Shown here: piece by piece, positions 8,553 through 17,594 of the stretch
How positions within the stretch are numbered: the first letter of the stretch is position 1
Layout of the letters: every line of letters begins with the position of its first letter
Assembly (NCBI RefSeq): GCF_020442045.1
Contig: NZ_JAGRLA010000092.1
Span: forward strand, 1-49,695
DNA length: 49,695 nucleotides
Reading direction: 5' to 3'
Origin: Bauldia sp.
GTDB taxonomy: Bacteria > Pseudomonadota > Alphaproteobacteria > Rhizobiales > Kaistiaceae
Program-made: the position numbers and the translations under genes
Notes under the pieces: model-generated
The model's database searches: none
Seen by the model: only the letters and a program-made list of their open reading frames with translations
Told to the model about the DNA's origin: nothing

Positions 8553-9559
8553 CGGGGGTGGTGAAAGTCGGCGTGATCGGCCTTGGCGAGGTCGGGCGGC
8601 ACCAGGCCAATGGCGTCGTCGCGGCTCCCGGCGCGACGCTGGCCGCGGTCGCCGACTTCAACGAGGAGTTCCTGTCCTCGACGGTCAGGGAGACCGGAGC
8701 GAGCGGCTTCGCCACCGCCGACGAGCTGATCGAAAAGGCCGACGTCGACGCGATCATCGTCTGCGTGCCTCACAAGTTCCATATCGACCTTTGCCGCAAG
8801 GCGCTGGCCAGTGGCCGGCACGTTCTTGTCGAGAAGCCGGTGACCGTATCCGTCGCCGAGGCGGATGAGCTGATCGCGATTGCGGGGGAAAAGGGGAAGC
8901 TGTTCGGCGCGAGCCATAACCAGCTCTTCTATCCGCCCCATGTCTGGTTGAAGGAGGCGGTGTCCGAGGGCCGACTGGCGCGTCCGACCGTATTGCGGCT
9001 GAAGCTCGCGATCGGCGGCAAGCTCGGTGGCTGGCGCGCGGATCCCGACCTGACGGGCGGTGGGCTGCTTTTCGATGCCGGCTTTCACAGGTTCTACGTC
9101 GCCCGCTCGATCATGGGCGAGGTGGCGGCGGTGACCGCCAATCTCGACGCCGACGATCCGCGGGGGATCGGCGAGAATGTCGGTCTCGTCATTCTCGAGT
9201 TCCGGGATGGCGGACGCGCGGTCATCGAAGCCGGCTACTTCGCGCCGCCGGGGGTCTTCGACGATTCGATCGAGGCGGTAAGCGCGGATGCGCTTGTGCG
9301 CATTCCCGGCCTTGAAGCCCATTTCGAGAAATTCTCGGCCGAGCCGGAGCTTCTGATCTTCCGCGATGGAGTCTGGTCGGAGGCCTCGGTTCCGGTCGTT
9401 GCCTGGCCCGAGACGGTTGCGCGGTCGGTGGCGAATTTTGTCGACGCGATCCGCGGGAACGGACGCCTTGCCGCCGATGGTGCCGAAGCCAGGCGCATCG
9501 TCGAGATCGTCGAGGCCGTTTATCAGTCTTCAAGAGAGGGGTGTCGGATAGAGATCTAG
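8549..9559 (+). CDS. Gfo/Idh/MocA-family NAD(P)-dependent oxidoreductase
   Basis: Dehydrogenase of 336 residues. The N-terminal Rossmann motif is GVIGLGEVGRHQ, and the family EKP motif is E95-K96-P97 in VLVEKPVTV. The catalytic Asp/His pair is probably in LLFDAGFHRFY. It overlaps the previous gene by ATGA at 8549-8552 and has GGAGGGG upstream. In a cyclitol operon the expected reaction is oxidation of an inositol or inosamine ring hydroxyl to the ketone, as for inositol 2-dehydrogenase (IolG/Idh) or rhizopine MocA. Weak similarity to oxidoreductases of other sugars means the substrate is not fixed by sequence. Confidence 0.87.
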   Translation: MTGVVKVGVIGLGEVGRHQANGVVAAPGATLAAVADFNEEFLSSTVRETGASGFATADELIEKADVDAIIVCVPHKFHIDLCRKALASGRHVLVEKPVTVSVAEADELIAIAGEKGKLFGASHNQLFYPPHVWLKEAVSEGRLARPTVLRLKLAIGGKLGGWRADPDLTGGGLLFDAGFHRFYVARSIMGEVAAVTANLDADDPRGIGENVGLVILEFRDGGRAVIEAGYFAPPGVFDDSIEAVSADALVRIPGLEAHFEKFSAEPELLIFRDGVWSEASVPVVAWPETVARSVANFVDAIRGNGRLAADGAEARRIVEIVEAVYQSSREGCRIEI

Positions 9560-9594
9560 ATCTCGGTCGGTACCAAGACAAGAAGGAGAAGGGA

Positions 9595-10626
9595 ATGCGA
9601 AAGCTACTGGCGCTCGCCACCGTTGGGTTCTCTGTTGTCGCTTCGGCTGCCTTTGCCCAGGACAAGCCGAAGATCGGCATGCCGATGACCACGCTGAATG
9701 ACGCATTCTGGGTAGACTATGTGAATTTCGCCCAGAGCGCGGCCGATGCATATGGCTACGAGCTCGTCGTCACCGATGCCCAGAGCCGCGAGGACAAGCA
9801 GCTCTCCGATATCGAGACGCTGGTCAATGGGGGCGTGAAGGGGATCATCCTGACGCCGCTCAGCGAGCCTCTTGGCGTCAAGGCCATCGAGCTGTTGGAC
9901 GAAGCCGGGGTGCCGGTAGTGGTCACCGACACCTATCCCGGCGTCGAGCCGGCTGACTTCGAAAACTATCTGGCTTTCATCAAGCTCGACGACGAGACCG
10001 CCGGCTACAATGTCGCCAAGCATCTCATCGAGAAAGATGGCGTCACCAAGCTGGTCGGCATTGGCGGCGTGCCGGGGATCTCGACTTCCGAGGCCCGCAA
10101 TGACGGCCTCAAGAAGGCGGCTGCCGAGCATCCCGAAGTCGAATTGCTCGACATCCAGTACACCGACTGGACCCTCGCCAAGGGGCAGACCGTCATGGAA
10201 GACTTCCTGACCCGCTTCAGCGAAATCGACGGTGTATGGGGAGCCGGATCGGATCCGCTGCTCGGCGCGATCGTGTCCATCGAGAATGCCGGTCGCTCCG
10301 GCATCAAACTCGCCGGTATCGACATCACCGAAGCCGCGCTCGAGGCGCTGGCCGATGACAAGCTTTCGATGCTGGCCGGCGGCCACTGGGTCATGGGTGG
10401 CTACGGGATCGCGATCATCAACGATCACCTCAACGGCCATGAGACCGATCAGCCGGTCTATGAGATGAATCTCTACTATCTCACCAAGGACGGGATCGGC
10501 GATTATCGCGAGAAGATCATCGAGCCGCTGAAGGAAGGCAAGTCGCTCATTGACTGGGCCGCTGTCAGCAAGACCAACGATCCTTCGGTCAACCATGCCG
10601 AAGCGTTCTCGGTGATCAAGCCGTAG
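9595..10626 (+). CDS. Periplasmic sugar-binding protein of ribose/inositol-type ABC importer
   Basis: Substrate-binding protein of 343 residues in the periplasmic-binding family 4 (RbsB/IbpA/MocB type). A Sec signal peptide is visible, MRKLLALATVGFSVVASA ending at AFA before QDK. The mature part begins IGMPMTTLNDAFWVDYV, and the hinge/ligand regions ILTPLSEPLG and GVWGAGSDPLLGAI are typical of the fold. The ATG at 9595 has AAGGAGAAGGGA upstream; an earlier in-frame start would place a charged tail before the signal peptide. It is followed by its ATPase and permease. Inositol or an amino-inositol is the likely cargo from context. Confidence 0.88.
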   Translation: MRKLLALATVGFSVVASAAFAQDKPKIGMPMTTLNDAFWVDYVNFAQSAADAYGYELVVTDAQSREDKQLSDIETLVNGGVKGIILTPLSEPLGVKAIELLDEAGVPVVVTDTYPGVEPADFENYLAFIKLDDETAGYNVAKHLIEKDGVTKLVGIGGVPGISTSEARNDGLKKAAAEHPEVELLDIQYTDWTLAKGQTVMEDFLTRFSEIDGVWGAGSDPLLGAIVSIENAGRSGIKLAGIDITEAALEALADDKLSMLAGGHWVMGGYGIAIINDHLNGHETDQPVYEMNLYYLTKDGIGDYREKIIEPLKEGKSLIDWAAVSKTNDPSVNHAEAFSVIKP

Positions 10627-10635
10627 GAGGCGGAT

Positions 10636-12168
10636 TTGGCCGTCGGCGCTGATCTGGATATGCGACAGGGCGTTTCTGGCGACGTGCCGACGGTTCTCCT
10701 CGGGGTCCGGGACCTCGACAAGAACTACGGACCGATAAAGGCCGTCAGCGGCGTATCCTTCACGCTGCGGCGGGGGGAAGCGCTGGCACTGTGCGGCGAG
10801 AACGGCGCCGGCAAGTCGACGGTGTTCAAGGTCCTCGCGGGTGAGGTTGGCGCCGATGGCGGAGAAATCCATATCGACGGTGCCCGGTATGCCCCGTCGT
10901 CTCCGGCGAAAGCCGTTTCGCTGGGCGTCTCCATGGTCCACCAGGAGTTCAATATCCTGCCCAACGTGACCGTGGCGGAGAATGTTTTCGTTGGCCGCAT
11001 GAATGCGTTCCGACGGTTCGGACGGGTTGATTGGCGCCGGCTCTATGAAGAGGCAGATGCGCTGCTCAAGCGGCTGCGCCTGTCGATCGATCCGCGCCAG
11101 ACCATGAGCGCGCTGTCGCCGTCGGCGCAGAAGATGGTGGAGCTTGCGCGGGCGCTTTCGACGCATCCGCGCGTCCTTCTGCTCGACGAGATAACAGCGT
11201 CGCTCGATCACGATGATGCCGACACGATGCACGCGGCGGTGGAGCGGCTGCGGGAAGAAGGCGTCGCCATCGTCTATGTCTCGCACCGGCTCCAGGAGAT
11301 TTTCCGGACCTGCGAAACCGTCTGCATCCTCAAGGATGGCGCGGAGGTCGCGACGCTGCCCACCGCCGAGCTCGACGAACAGAAGCTGTCGGCGCTGATG
11401 GTCGGCCGGGATCTCCAGAACTGGGCGCGGCCGGTTGCCACGATTGACCCGGAGGTCGCCTTCAAGGTCGAGGGCATCAGTGGCGAGGGTTTCGAGGATA
11501 TCTCGCTGGAGGTCCGTCACGGCCAGACCGTCACGCTTGCCGGGCTCGCCGGCTCGGGTGCCGACGAGATACTGGAAGCCATTTTCGGCGCCCGGCCGAT
11601 CTCGCGGGGCGCGATGGAGATCGAGGGCGAAGTCTTCGCCCCGATCGACGTCGCTGCCGCGGTTGGCAAGGGCGTCGGCATGGTGCCGAAGGAGAGGGCT
11701 GTCGAAGGGCTGATCGACGCCCTCGATATCCGGACCAATATCGGCCTTGCCAACCTGCCGAACCTCAAGCGGGGGATTGTGCTTGATCGCGGCAAGGAGC
11801 GGTCCCTCGCCGAAGAGGGGTTCCGCACCTTCCAGATCAAGGCGCGGGATGCCTCGACCGCGGTGCGCGAGCTGAGTGGCGGCAACAAGCAGAAGGTCCT
11901 GCTGGCCAAATGGTTCGCGATCGGACCGAGGTTGATCCTGCTCAACAACCCGACGCGCGGCGTCGATGTCGGCGTCAAGTTCGAGATCTACGAGCTTTTG
12001 AAGTCGCTTCGCGAGAAGAACCGGCTCGCCGTCCTCATGGCCTCCGAGGACATGGCCGAGGTGGTCCGGATATCCGACGTTGTCTTCACGATCCGGCATG
12101 GAAGGATTTCCGGCCGTTTCGAGGGCGCCGAGATCACCGAAACGAATCTTATCAACGCAATGCTGTGA
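10636..12168 (+). CDS. Ribose/inositol-type ABC transporter ATP-binding protein (two ABC domains)
   Basis: RbsA/MglA-type fused double ATPase of 510 residues. The first domain has Walker A GENGAGKST and Walker B VLLLDEITASLDHDD; its signature is degenerate (LSPSAQKMVELARAL), common in this family. The second domain has a degenerate P-loop (GLAGSGADEILEAIFG) with the normal signature ELSGGNKQKVLLAKW and Walker B-like LILLNNPTRGVDVG. TTG at 10636 is taken as start because GGAGG lies five bases upstream; an ATG at 10660 has no comparable site. It powers the adjacent permease. Confidence 0.9.
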   Translation: MAVGADLDMRQGVSGDVPTVLLGVRDLDKNYGPIKAVSGVSFTLRRGEALALCGENGAGKSTVFKVLAGEVGADGGEIHIDGARYAPSSPAKAVSLGVSMVHQEFNILPNVTVAENVFVGRMNAFRRFGRVDWRRLYEEADALLKRLRLSIDPRQTMSALSPSAQKMVELARALSTHPRVLLLDEITASLDHDDADTMHAAVERLREEGVAIVYVSHRLQEIFRTCETVCILKDGAEVATLPTAELDEQKLSALMVGRDLQNWARPVATIDPEVAFKVEGISGEGFEDISLEVRHGQTVTLAGLAGSGADEILEAIFGARPISRGAMEIEGEVFAPIDVAAAVGKGVGMVPKERAVEGLIDALDIRTNIGLANLPNLKRGIVLDRGKERSLAEEGFRTFQIKARDASTAVRELSGGNKQKVLLAKWFAIGPRLILLNNPTRGVDVGVKFEIYELLKSLREKNRLAVLMASEDMAEVVRISDVVFTIRHGRISGRFEGAEITETNLINAML

Positions 12169-12183
12169 GCATAGTGCACGGAC

Positions 12184-13158
12184 ATGGCCTCTACCCCTAC
12201 GACCCAGCAATCCAAGACTGACCGTGGCAGCCTCGACTGGCTGCGAACCTATTTTCCCTTCCTGGTCCTCATCGTCGTTTGCATCGGATTTGCCGCCTTC
12301 TCGGATCAGTTCGTCTCGGCGCGGAACTTCGAGACCGTCCTGCGCCAGACCGCCGTGCTGTCGATCGCGGCGATGGGAGGAACCTTCGTCATCCTGATGG
12401 GCTCCATCGACCTTTCGGTTGGCGCGGTGGTCGGCCTGTCGTCGGTCGTTGTCGCCTATTTCATGCAGATATTCGGGATTGTGGCGATCCCGTCGGGCCT
12501 GATCGTTGGCGCGCTGATCGGCGCCGCGGTCGGCTTCATCTACGCGAAGCTCAAGGTCCCGTCTTTCATCGTTACCCTGGGGGTGCTGGTCGCCGGGCAC
12601 GGCATGATGCTGCATATCACCGAAGGCCGTCCGATCATGGTGCGCGATGAATTCCTGCGCTGGATCGGATCCGGATCGGTCGCGGGCGTTCCGACGATCG
12701 TCCTCCTCGCCATCATCGCCTTCCTGATCGCCTATTTCATCCAGAATCACACGGTGCTGGGACGCAGCATCGTCGCCATCGGCGGCGGCGAGGTCGTCGC
12801 CCAGCGATCCGGTATCAGGGTCGATCGCGTGAAGATCGTGACATTCGCCCTTGCCGGGCTCTTCTCCGGTCTCGCGGGAATCGTCCTGGTCTCCCGCATG
12901 GGCGCCGGCAGTCCGACCGCCGGAACGGGCCTCGAGCTCGATGTCATCGCCGCCGTGGTGATCGGCGGCACACCGCTCACCGGTGGCATGGGCGGGGTCG
13001 CCGGAACGGTGATCGGCGCACTTACCATCGCCGTTCTTTCCAATGGGCTGAACCTTGCCGGCGTGTCCTCCTACACGCAGCTGATCATCAAGGGCGCGGT
13101 TCTCATCGCCGCCGTGATCGTGTCCATCGACCGCAAGAAGATCGGGATCATCAAGTGA
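12184..13158 (+). CDS. Ribose/inositol-type ABC transporter permease
   Basis: RbsC-like inner-membrane permease, 324 residues, with about eight to ten hydrophobic segments starting at FPFLVLIVVCIGFAAF. The family-typical GGTFVILMGSIDLSVGAVVG and VIGGTPLTGGMGGVAGTVIG blocks are clear. It begins 15 bases after the ATPase gene and its stop overlaps the GTG start of the NTF2-like gene (GTGA). It completes a three-part importer with the binding protein and double ATPase. Confidence 0.9.
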   Translation: MASTPTTQQSKTDRGSLDWLRTYFPFLVLIVVCIGFAAFSDQFVSARNFETVLRQTAVLSIAAMGGTFVILMGSIDLSVGAVVGLSSVVVAYFMQIFGIVAIPSGLIVGALIGAAVGFIYAKLKVPSFIVTLGVLVAGHGMMLHITEGRPIMVRDEFLRWIGSGSVAGVPTIVLLAIIAFLIAYFIQNHTVLGRSIVAIGGGEVVAQRSGIRVDRVKIVTFALAGLFSGLAGIVLVSRMGAGSPTAGTGLELDVIAAVVIGGTPLTGGMGGVAGTVIGALTIAVLSNGLNLAGVSSYTQLIIKGAVLIAAVIVSIDRKKIGIIK

Positions 13159-13514
13159 CCGCCGACGAGGCGATGGCGGCCGCGGAAGGCTACGTTCGCG
13201 GCGTCGCGGAGCAGGACCGGGCGGGACTGCGCGCACTATTCGCCGGGACCGCGACGATCAGCGGCCTCGACGAGGGCAACTGGGTCGACGTTCCCCGTGA
13301 TCGCTGGATCGACTTCGTCTGCGCCCCGGAGCGGAAGGGAGCGGGAGCCGCGGAGTCGCGCATCCGGTCGGTGACGCTGGAGGAGTCGGTGGCGACCGTC
13401 GTGGTCGAGACCGTGTTTGGCGGTTTCCGTTACCACGACATCCTGCTGGTCGGGGCCCATCCCGATGGTCCCCGCATATTGTGCAAGGCGTTCCACCAGT
13501 TCGCCGCCGCCTGA
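13155..13514 (+). CDS. NTF2/SnoaL-like small protein
   Basis: Protein of 119 residues with the alpha-plus-beta cone pattern of nuclear-transport-factor-2-like or putative lumazine-binding proteins: an N-terminal helix (EAMAAAEGYVRGVAEQD) followed by an LRALFAGTATISG strand pair, and a C-terminal sheet ending ILCKAFHQFAAA. It starts with GTG in a 4-base overlap with the permease stop, so it belongs to the operon. Such proteins can be small isomerases, dehydratases or hydrolases, or only bind ligands. It could handle a cyclitol intermediate, but the sequence does not say which. Confidence 0.72.
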   Translation: MTADEAMAAAEGYVRGVAEQDRAGLRALFAGTATISGLDEGNWVDVPRDRWIDFVCAPERKGAGAAESRIRSVTLEESVATVVVETVFGGFRYHDILLVGAHPDGPRILCKAFHQFAAA

Positions 13515-13568
13515 TACGGGATTTCGCGGGTTACCGGTGCCGGTCCGGCCGGCCTGGCGGGCGCTTGA

Positions 13569-14675
13569 TCAGGCGCCGCCGCGCGCTCCCATCCGGCCGT
13601 CGACCGGCGCCGGCGTGACGCCGTCCTCGTCGATGAGCCACAGCGTCGGATGGAGGTTGATGGTCGGGTCGATATGGCGCGGCAGCAGGAAGGTCCGGTC
13701 GCCGACCGCGATGTCGCTTTCCGGCGCGACCGCGATCGTGGTGTGCTCGTCCGAGAAGCGCAACGGCGCGGCCGTCTCGCCGACCCAGGCTGGGTGGCCA
13801 TTGTCGACCCCGATATGCTTCAGCCCGATGTCGAGCACGATCCGCTCGGGCGAGCGGTGGATCACCGTCGCGAGGCCGAACAGCGCGGGCGGGTATGCGA
13901 GGTCGGGAAACGCGCCATAGAGCTGGTCCATCACCAGGTAGGAGCCGGCCTGGATGTCCGTCCAGGCGTCCATCTCGCCGATGAAGGGCAGGTGCGCCGT
14001 GGCGCAGCCGGCGACCATCGGCACCGCCACGCCATGGGCCCGAAGCCGCTCGGCCGCGTGTCGCGTCTTGGCCAGCGCCTCCATCGCGGCCGGCTTCCGC
14101 CTCGCCGGATCCGCGATGCCGGCATTATGCCCGTCATAGGATTGCAGCCCGGCGAAGGTGAGGAGGTCGGAGGCCGCGATCGCGTCGGCGAGCTCGAGCA
14201 GCGCGTCGGAATCGACCGATACGCCACAGCGCTTCATGCCGACGTCGATCTCGACGAGGACGCCGAACCGCACCCCGGCGCGCCGCGCCGTCTCCTCCAG
14301 CATCGCGACCTGCACCGGCGCATCGACCAGCGCCGACACCGCGGCGGATTTCGCCGCCTCGGCGAGCTCGTCGAGCGCCGCCCGGTCGACGACCTGGTTG
14401 GTCACCATGATGTCGCGGATCCCGCTTCCGGCGAGCACCACGGCTTCCCAGGTGGTCTGGCAGCATATCGTGTCCGCGCCCTCGGAAAGCTGCATGCGGG
14501 CGAGGGCCGTGCATTTATGCGCCTTGAAGTGCGGCCTGAGGCGCTGGCCCGGCCCGAGGCTCGCCACCGCCCGCCGGTGGTTGGCGCGGGCCTTCGCCAT
14601 GTCGACGACCAGCGCCGGAGTCGGAACGTCGCTCAGCAGGTCGAGCGGGGGCAGGGTCGTGGCGGCAGCGCTCAA
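13569..14675 (-). CDS. Fold-type III PLP enzyme (D-threonine aldolase / D-serine dehydratase-like)
   Basis: Protein of about 368 residues with an alanine-racemase-like N-terminal barrel and a DSD1-like C-terminal domain. The start region TPALVVDMAKARANHRR and the PLP-lysine motif LRPHFKAHKCTALA are typical, as are EIDVGMKRCGV and the PLP-phosphate-binding DIQAGSYLVMD. The C-terminal LDIGLKHIGVDNGHP and LLPRHIDPTINLHP carry metal-binding His candidates. TTG at 14675 is preferred because GAGG lies 7 bases upstream and the family N-terminus follows directly; a longer frame to 14792 adds a low-complexity tail. Known members cleave D-threonine or 3-hydroxyaspartate, or deaminate D-serine. It is convergent with the NTF2-like gene and not obviously part of either neighbouring operon. 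Confidence 0.83.
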   Translation of the reverse strand: MSAAATTLPPLDLLSDVPTPALVVDMAKARANHRRAVASLGPGQRLRPHFKAHKCTALARMQLSEGADTICCQTTWEAVVLAGSGIRDIMVTNQVVDRAALDELAEAAKSAAVSALVDAPVQVAMLEETARRAGVRFGVLVEIDVGMKRCGVSVDSDALLELADAIAASDLLTFAGLQSYDGHNAGIADPARRKPAAMEALAKTRHAAERLRAHGVAVPMVAGCATAHLPFIGEMDAWTDIQAGSYLVMDQLYGAFPDLAYPPALFGLATVIHRSPERIVLDIGLKHIGVDNGHPAWVGETAAPLRFSDEHTTIAVAPESDIAVGDRTFLLPRHIDPTINLHPTLWLIDEDGVTPAPVDGRMGARGGA

Positions 14676-14902
14676 GGCAATACCTCGATATCGTTCGGCT
14701 TGTCTTTGACGGCGCGACGATGCCGCCGCCGCCTTCTTCTTAGCCTGATCATCCGTCCGGGTCGCCGGACAATTCAGCGCGCCGGTACGCATCCGGCCGG
14801 GGAACCGCCCGGTTGCGATTCCGCTGGCTCGAACGGTCCGGCCGGGCTAGACGAGAGGCGGCGTTCCTCCCTGCCTGTCTCACCTCACCGAGGGTCCGGC
14901 CG

Positions 14903-15700
14903 ATGTTTCATTTGCTCGCCAGCGACAACGGGTTCGTCCATGCCTGCGGGCATCGGGGGCACTCGCTTGGTGCGCCCGAGAACACTATCGCGGCGCTCCA
15001 GGCGACCGCGAGCCAGGGCGGCACCAGCGCCGAGATCGACATCCGCCTGACCGCCGACGGCGAGATCATTCTCCTACACGACGATTTCGTCGACCGGACG
15101 ACGGATGGTGCCGGTCTCGCCGGCAGCCTGAATGCCAGCGACATCGCGAAGCTCGACGCCGGTTCCTGGTTCGGGCCCCAGTTCGCGGGCGAACGCCTGC
15201 CGACGCTCGCCGAAGCCGCGGAATGCGCCGGGAGGGCCGGCATCGGCCTCGTCGTCGAGATCAAGGAGGAACGCCGCGTCGATGCGATGCTCGACGCTCT
15301 GGTCGCCATGATCGAGACCGGCGGCATCGCCGACCGGGCGGTCTTCATCTCCTTCGACCACACCGTCTTGAAGCGCTTGAAGGAGCGCGTGCCTTCGGTC
15401 CGCACCGAGGGCATCACCCATGCCCGCCATGTCGATTTCGTTGCCGTCGCGCGGAGTGCCGGCCTCGATTCCCTGTCGATCGAGCGCGGCATGTTCCGTC
15501 CCGAGGATGGCCGGGCGCTGCATGACGCAGGCGTCGCCGTTCGCGTCCATGTCGAACGTCCGGCCGTGGTCGCGCGATACGATGCGGCCGGTGACGATAT
15601 CGCCGCGACGGTCACCTCCTGGATCGACCAGCGGGTCCTCGACAGCGTCTCGGGGGACGATGTCGGCTTTCTCGTCGGGCTCGGCGCGGGGCGGCGATAG
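14903..15700 (+). CDS. Glycerophosphodiester phosphodiesterase
   Basis: GDPD-family TIM-barrel hydrolase, 265 residues, cleaving glycerophosphodiesters to sn-glycerol-3-phosphate and an alcohol. Catalytic features are intact: CGHRGHSLGAPENT (His-Arg-Gly and the PENT block), the metal site SAEIDIRLTADG, and HDDFVDRTTDG with the second His. GLVVEIKEE is the third metal segment. There is no signal peptide, so it should act in the cytoplasm. The ATG at 14903 has CGAGGGT upstream at a longish spacing; the in-frame extension before it is arginine-rich and unlikely. It runs into a second GDPD-like gene on the opposite strand with no gap. Confidence 0.87.
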   Translation: MFHLLASDNGFVHACGHRGHSLGAPENTIAALQATASQGGTSAEIDIRLTADGEIILLHDDFVDRTTDGAGLAGSLNASDIAKLDAGSWFGPQFAGERLPTLAEAAECAGRAGIGLVVEIKEERRVDAMLDALVAMIETGGIADRAVFISFDHTVLKRLKERVPSVRTEGITHARHVDFVAVARSAGLDSLSIERGMFRPEDGRALHDAGVAVRVHVERPAVVARYDAAGDDIAATVTSWIDQRVLDSVSGDDVGFLVGLGAGRR

Positions 15701-16546
15701 TCAGCCTTCGTACCACAGCCGCGCGAGGCCGCCCGGGTCGTTGGTGGTGATCTGGTCGGCGCCCGCCGCGACCGCCTGAATGAGGTGCCTGCGCACGTCC
15801 GGCTTGTCCGGATCGAGGGTCCAGACGTCGATCGTCGCGCCGTTCCGCTTGAGCGCCGCCACCGGATTGACGCCAAAGGCGAGCGCGGCATCGAGGAAAT
15901 GATGGTCGAGGTAGAAGGAGTCCGCCTCGGGTGCGACCGCGAAGACCTCGTCGACGAAAGCTTCCATCTCCTTCCGCGTCGCGAAGGTCCGCGTCTCCGC
16001 CATGTCGCAGGGGTCGAAGCCGACGCGGAGGCCCTCGATGCCGTCGGCGAGGCGGGTGACGGCGTCGAAGTCGGCGCCGCTCAGCAGGCAGCGGTCCGCG
16101 ACCGGCCTCACGGTGTCGGCGAAGGCGGCGACACCGGCCTCCGTCAGTGTCGCCGCGGGCTCCTTGAGGTCGAGCTGCAGCAGCGCGCCGCTGTCCGGGA
16201 CCGCCGTCAAGGCCGCCGTCATGTCGGCCAGCAGCGGCGGGGCATGGTCGCCGCCCGCGATCCGCAAGCAACCGATCGCCGCCCGGTCGGCATTTGCCAC
16301 CGGGCCGCTGCCGTCGGTCTCCTCGTCCAGCGCGTCGTCATGGAGGCAGACCCAGTGGCCATCCGCCAGCAGCCGGATGTCGATCTCCATCGAGGCGCCA
16401 AGGGCGAGCCCCGCCGGCAGGTTGGCGATGGTGAAGGGCGGTTCGTGCGGGGCGCGGCGCAGCTTGTGCCATTTCAGCAGGACCCGCCGGCCATCCGAGT
16501 CGAGAGCGACGCCCTCGGCGGCGTCACGGTGCTGGCGGCTTGACAT
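15701..16546 (-). CDS. GDPD-family protein with altered active-site motif
   Basis: Protein of about 281 residues in the glycerophosphodiesterase family. MEIDIRLLADGHWVCLHDD keeps the metal Glu/Asp and second His, and LLQLDLKEP and a late ITTNDPGGLARLW fit the barrel. However the usual His-Arg-Gly...PENT block is replaced by LLKWHKLRRAPHEPPFTI, so the first catalytic region is changed. The ATG at 16546 overlaps the end of the ATPase gene by 23 bases, and the gene is last in the importer operon. It is probably a diesterase for the imported compound with changed specificity; loss of activity is also possible. Confidence 0.75.
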   Translation of the reverse strand: MSSRQHRDAAEGVALDSDGRRVLLKWHKLRRAPHEPPFTIANLPAGLALGASMEIDIRLLADGHWVCLHDDALDEETDGSGPVANADRAAIGCLRIAGGDHAPPLLADMTAALTAVPDSGALLQLDLKEPAATLTEAGVAAFADTVRPVADRCLLSGADFDAVTRLADGIEGLRVGFDPCDMAETRTFATRKEMEAFVDEVFAVAPEADSFYLDHHFLDAALAFGVNPVAALKRNGATIDVWTLDPDKPDVRRHLIQAVAAGADQITTNDPGGLARLWYEG

Positions 16547-17591
16547 GAGAATCCGGGATGAGCCTTTCGGTCGTGGTGTCGAAGACCAGCGAGTGCGCTT
16601 CGTCGAAGCCGACATGCACTGCCTCGCCGGCGCCGCGGCCGGCCGTCGAGCCCTGCTCGAGAATACGGATATGGCCGATATCGGTCGAAACGACGTAGAG
16701 CACCTCGCGCCCCATCGGTTCGATCTGCGCGATCCGGCCGGGGAGGCCGGTGTCGGCGACGACGAGATGTTCGGGGCGGAGCCCTATGGTGACGGCGCCG
16801 GTCGCGCCCGTGGCGGGAAAGCCGATCCCCGAGACGTCGACGGTCCCGTTGACCGCCTTGCCCTCGACGAGGTTGATCGGCGGCGAGCCGATGAAGCTCG
16901 CGACGAACAGGCTGGAGGGCCGCGCATAGAGGTCGTCGGGGGTGCCGGCCTGCTCGATACGGCCGGCCCGCATGCAGATGATGCGGTCCGCCATTGTCGT
17001 CGCCTCGATCTGGTCGTGGGTGACCAGGATGGTGGTGACGCCGAGTTCGTCCTGCAGCGACTTGATCTCGGTCCGCATCGACAGGCGCAGGGTTGCGTCG
17101 AGATTCGACAGGGGCTCGTCGAGGAGCAGAAGCTGCGGTTGCTTGACCAATGCGCGGGCGAGCGCCACCCGCTGCTGCTGGCCGCCTGAAAGCTGTCCGG
17201 GACGCCTGTCGAGCAGGTCGCCGACCTGGACCAGCGCCGCTGCCTCGTTGACGCGGCGGATCGCTTCCTCGCGTGGCGTCTTCTTGAAGCGGAGCGGGAA
17301 CATGATGTTGTCGCGCACCGTCATGTGCGGATAGAGCGCGTAGGACTGGAATACGATGCCGACGTTGCGATCCTTCGCCTCGACGTCGTTGACGACATGG
17401 CCGTCAAACAGCAGGTCGCCGGTCGAAGGCAGGTAGATGCCGGCAAGCAGGAGCAGGCTCGTCGACTTGCCGCAGCCCGAGGGGCCGAGCAGCGCGACGA
17501 ACTCGCCGTCGGCGATATCGAGGTCCATGTCCGGGATCACTTCGACGTCGCCGAAGCGCTTGGTGATCTTGCGGAATTCGATGCTGGCCAT
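16524..17591 (-). CDS. ABC transporter ATP-binding protein, UgpC/MalK type
   Basis: ATPase of 355 residues. Walker A GPSGCGKST, signature QLSGGQQQRVALARAL and Walker B LLLLDEPLSNLDA are all intact, followed by the C-terminal TOBE/MOP regulatory domain (TIGLRPEHLVV). The N-terminal MASIEFRKITKRFGDVEVIP is typical of carbohydrate importers of the CUT1 class. It is separated by three bases from the upstream permease and overlaps the downstream GDPD-like gene. Together with two permeases and a binding protein it forms a complete importer for a glycerophosphodiester or other polyol-phosphate; the cargo is inferred from the phosphodiesterase neighbours. Confidence 0.9.
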   Translation of the reverse strand: MASIEFRKITKRFGDVEVIPDMDLDIADGEFVALLGPSGCGKSTSLLLLAGIYLPSTGDLLFDGHVVNDVEAKDRNVGIVFQSYALYPHMTVRDNIMFPLRFKKTPREEAIRRVNEAAALVQVGDLLDRRPGQLSGGQQQRVALARALVKQPQLLLLDEPLSNLDATLRLSMRTEIKSLQDELGVTTILVTHDQIEATTMADRIICMRAGRIEQAGTPDDLYARPSSLFVASFIGSPPINLVEGKAVNGTVDVSGIGFPATGATGAVTIGLRPEHLVVADTGLPGRIAQIEPMGREVLYVVSTDIGHIRILEQGSTAGRGAGEAVHVGFDEAHSLVFDTTTERLIPDSHVKPPAP

Positions 17592-17594
17592 CGC

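Noticed and set aside
9604..13236. A 1210-residue open frame on the minus strand opposite the importer genes
   Set aside because: It is the antisense shadow of the binding-protein, ATPase and permease genes in GC-rich DNA; its composition is Arg/Asp/Gly/His-rich and shows no domain.
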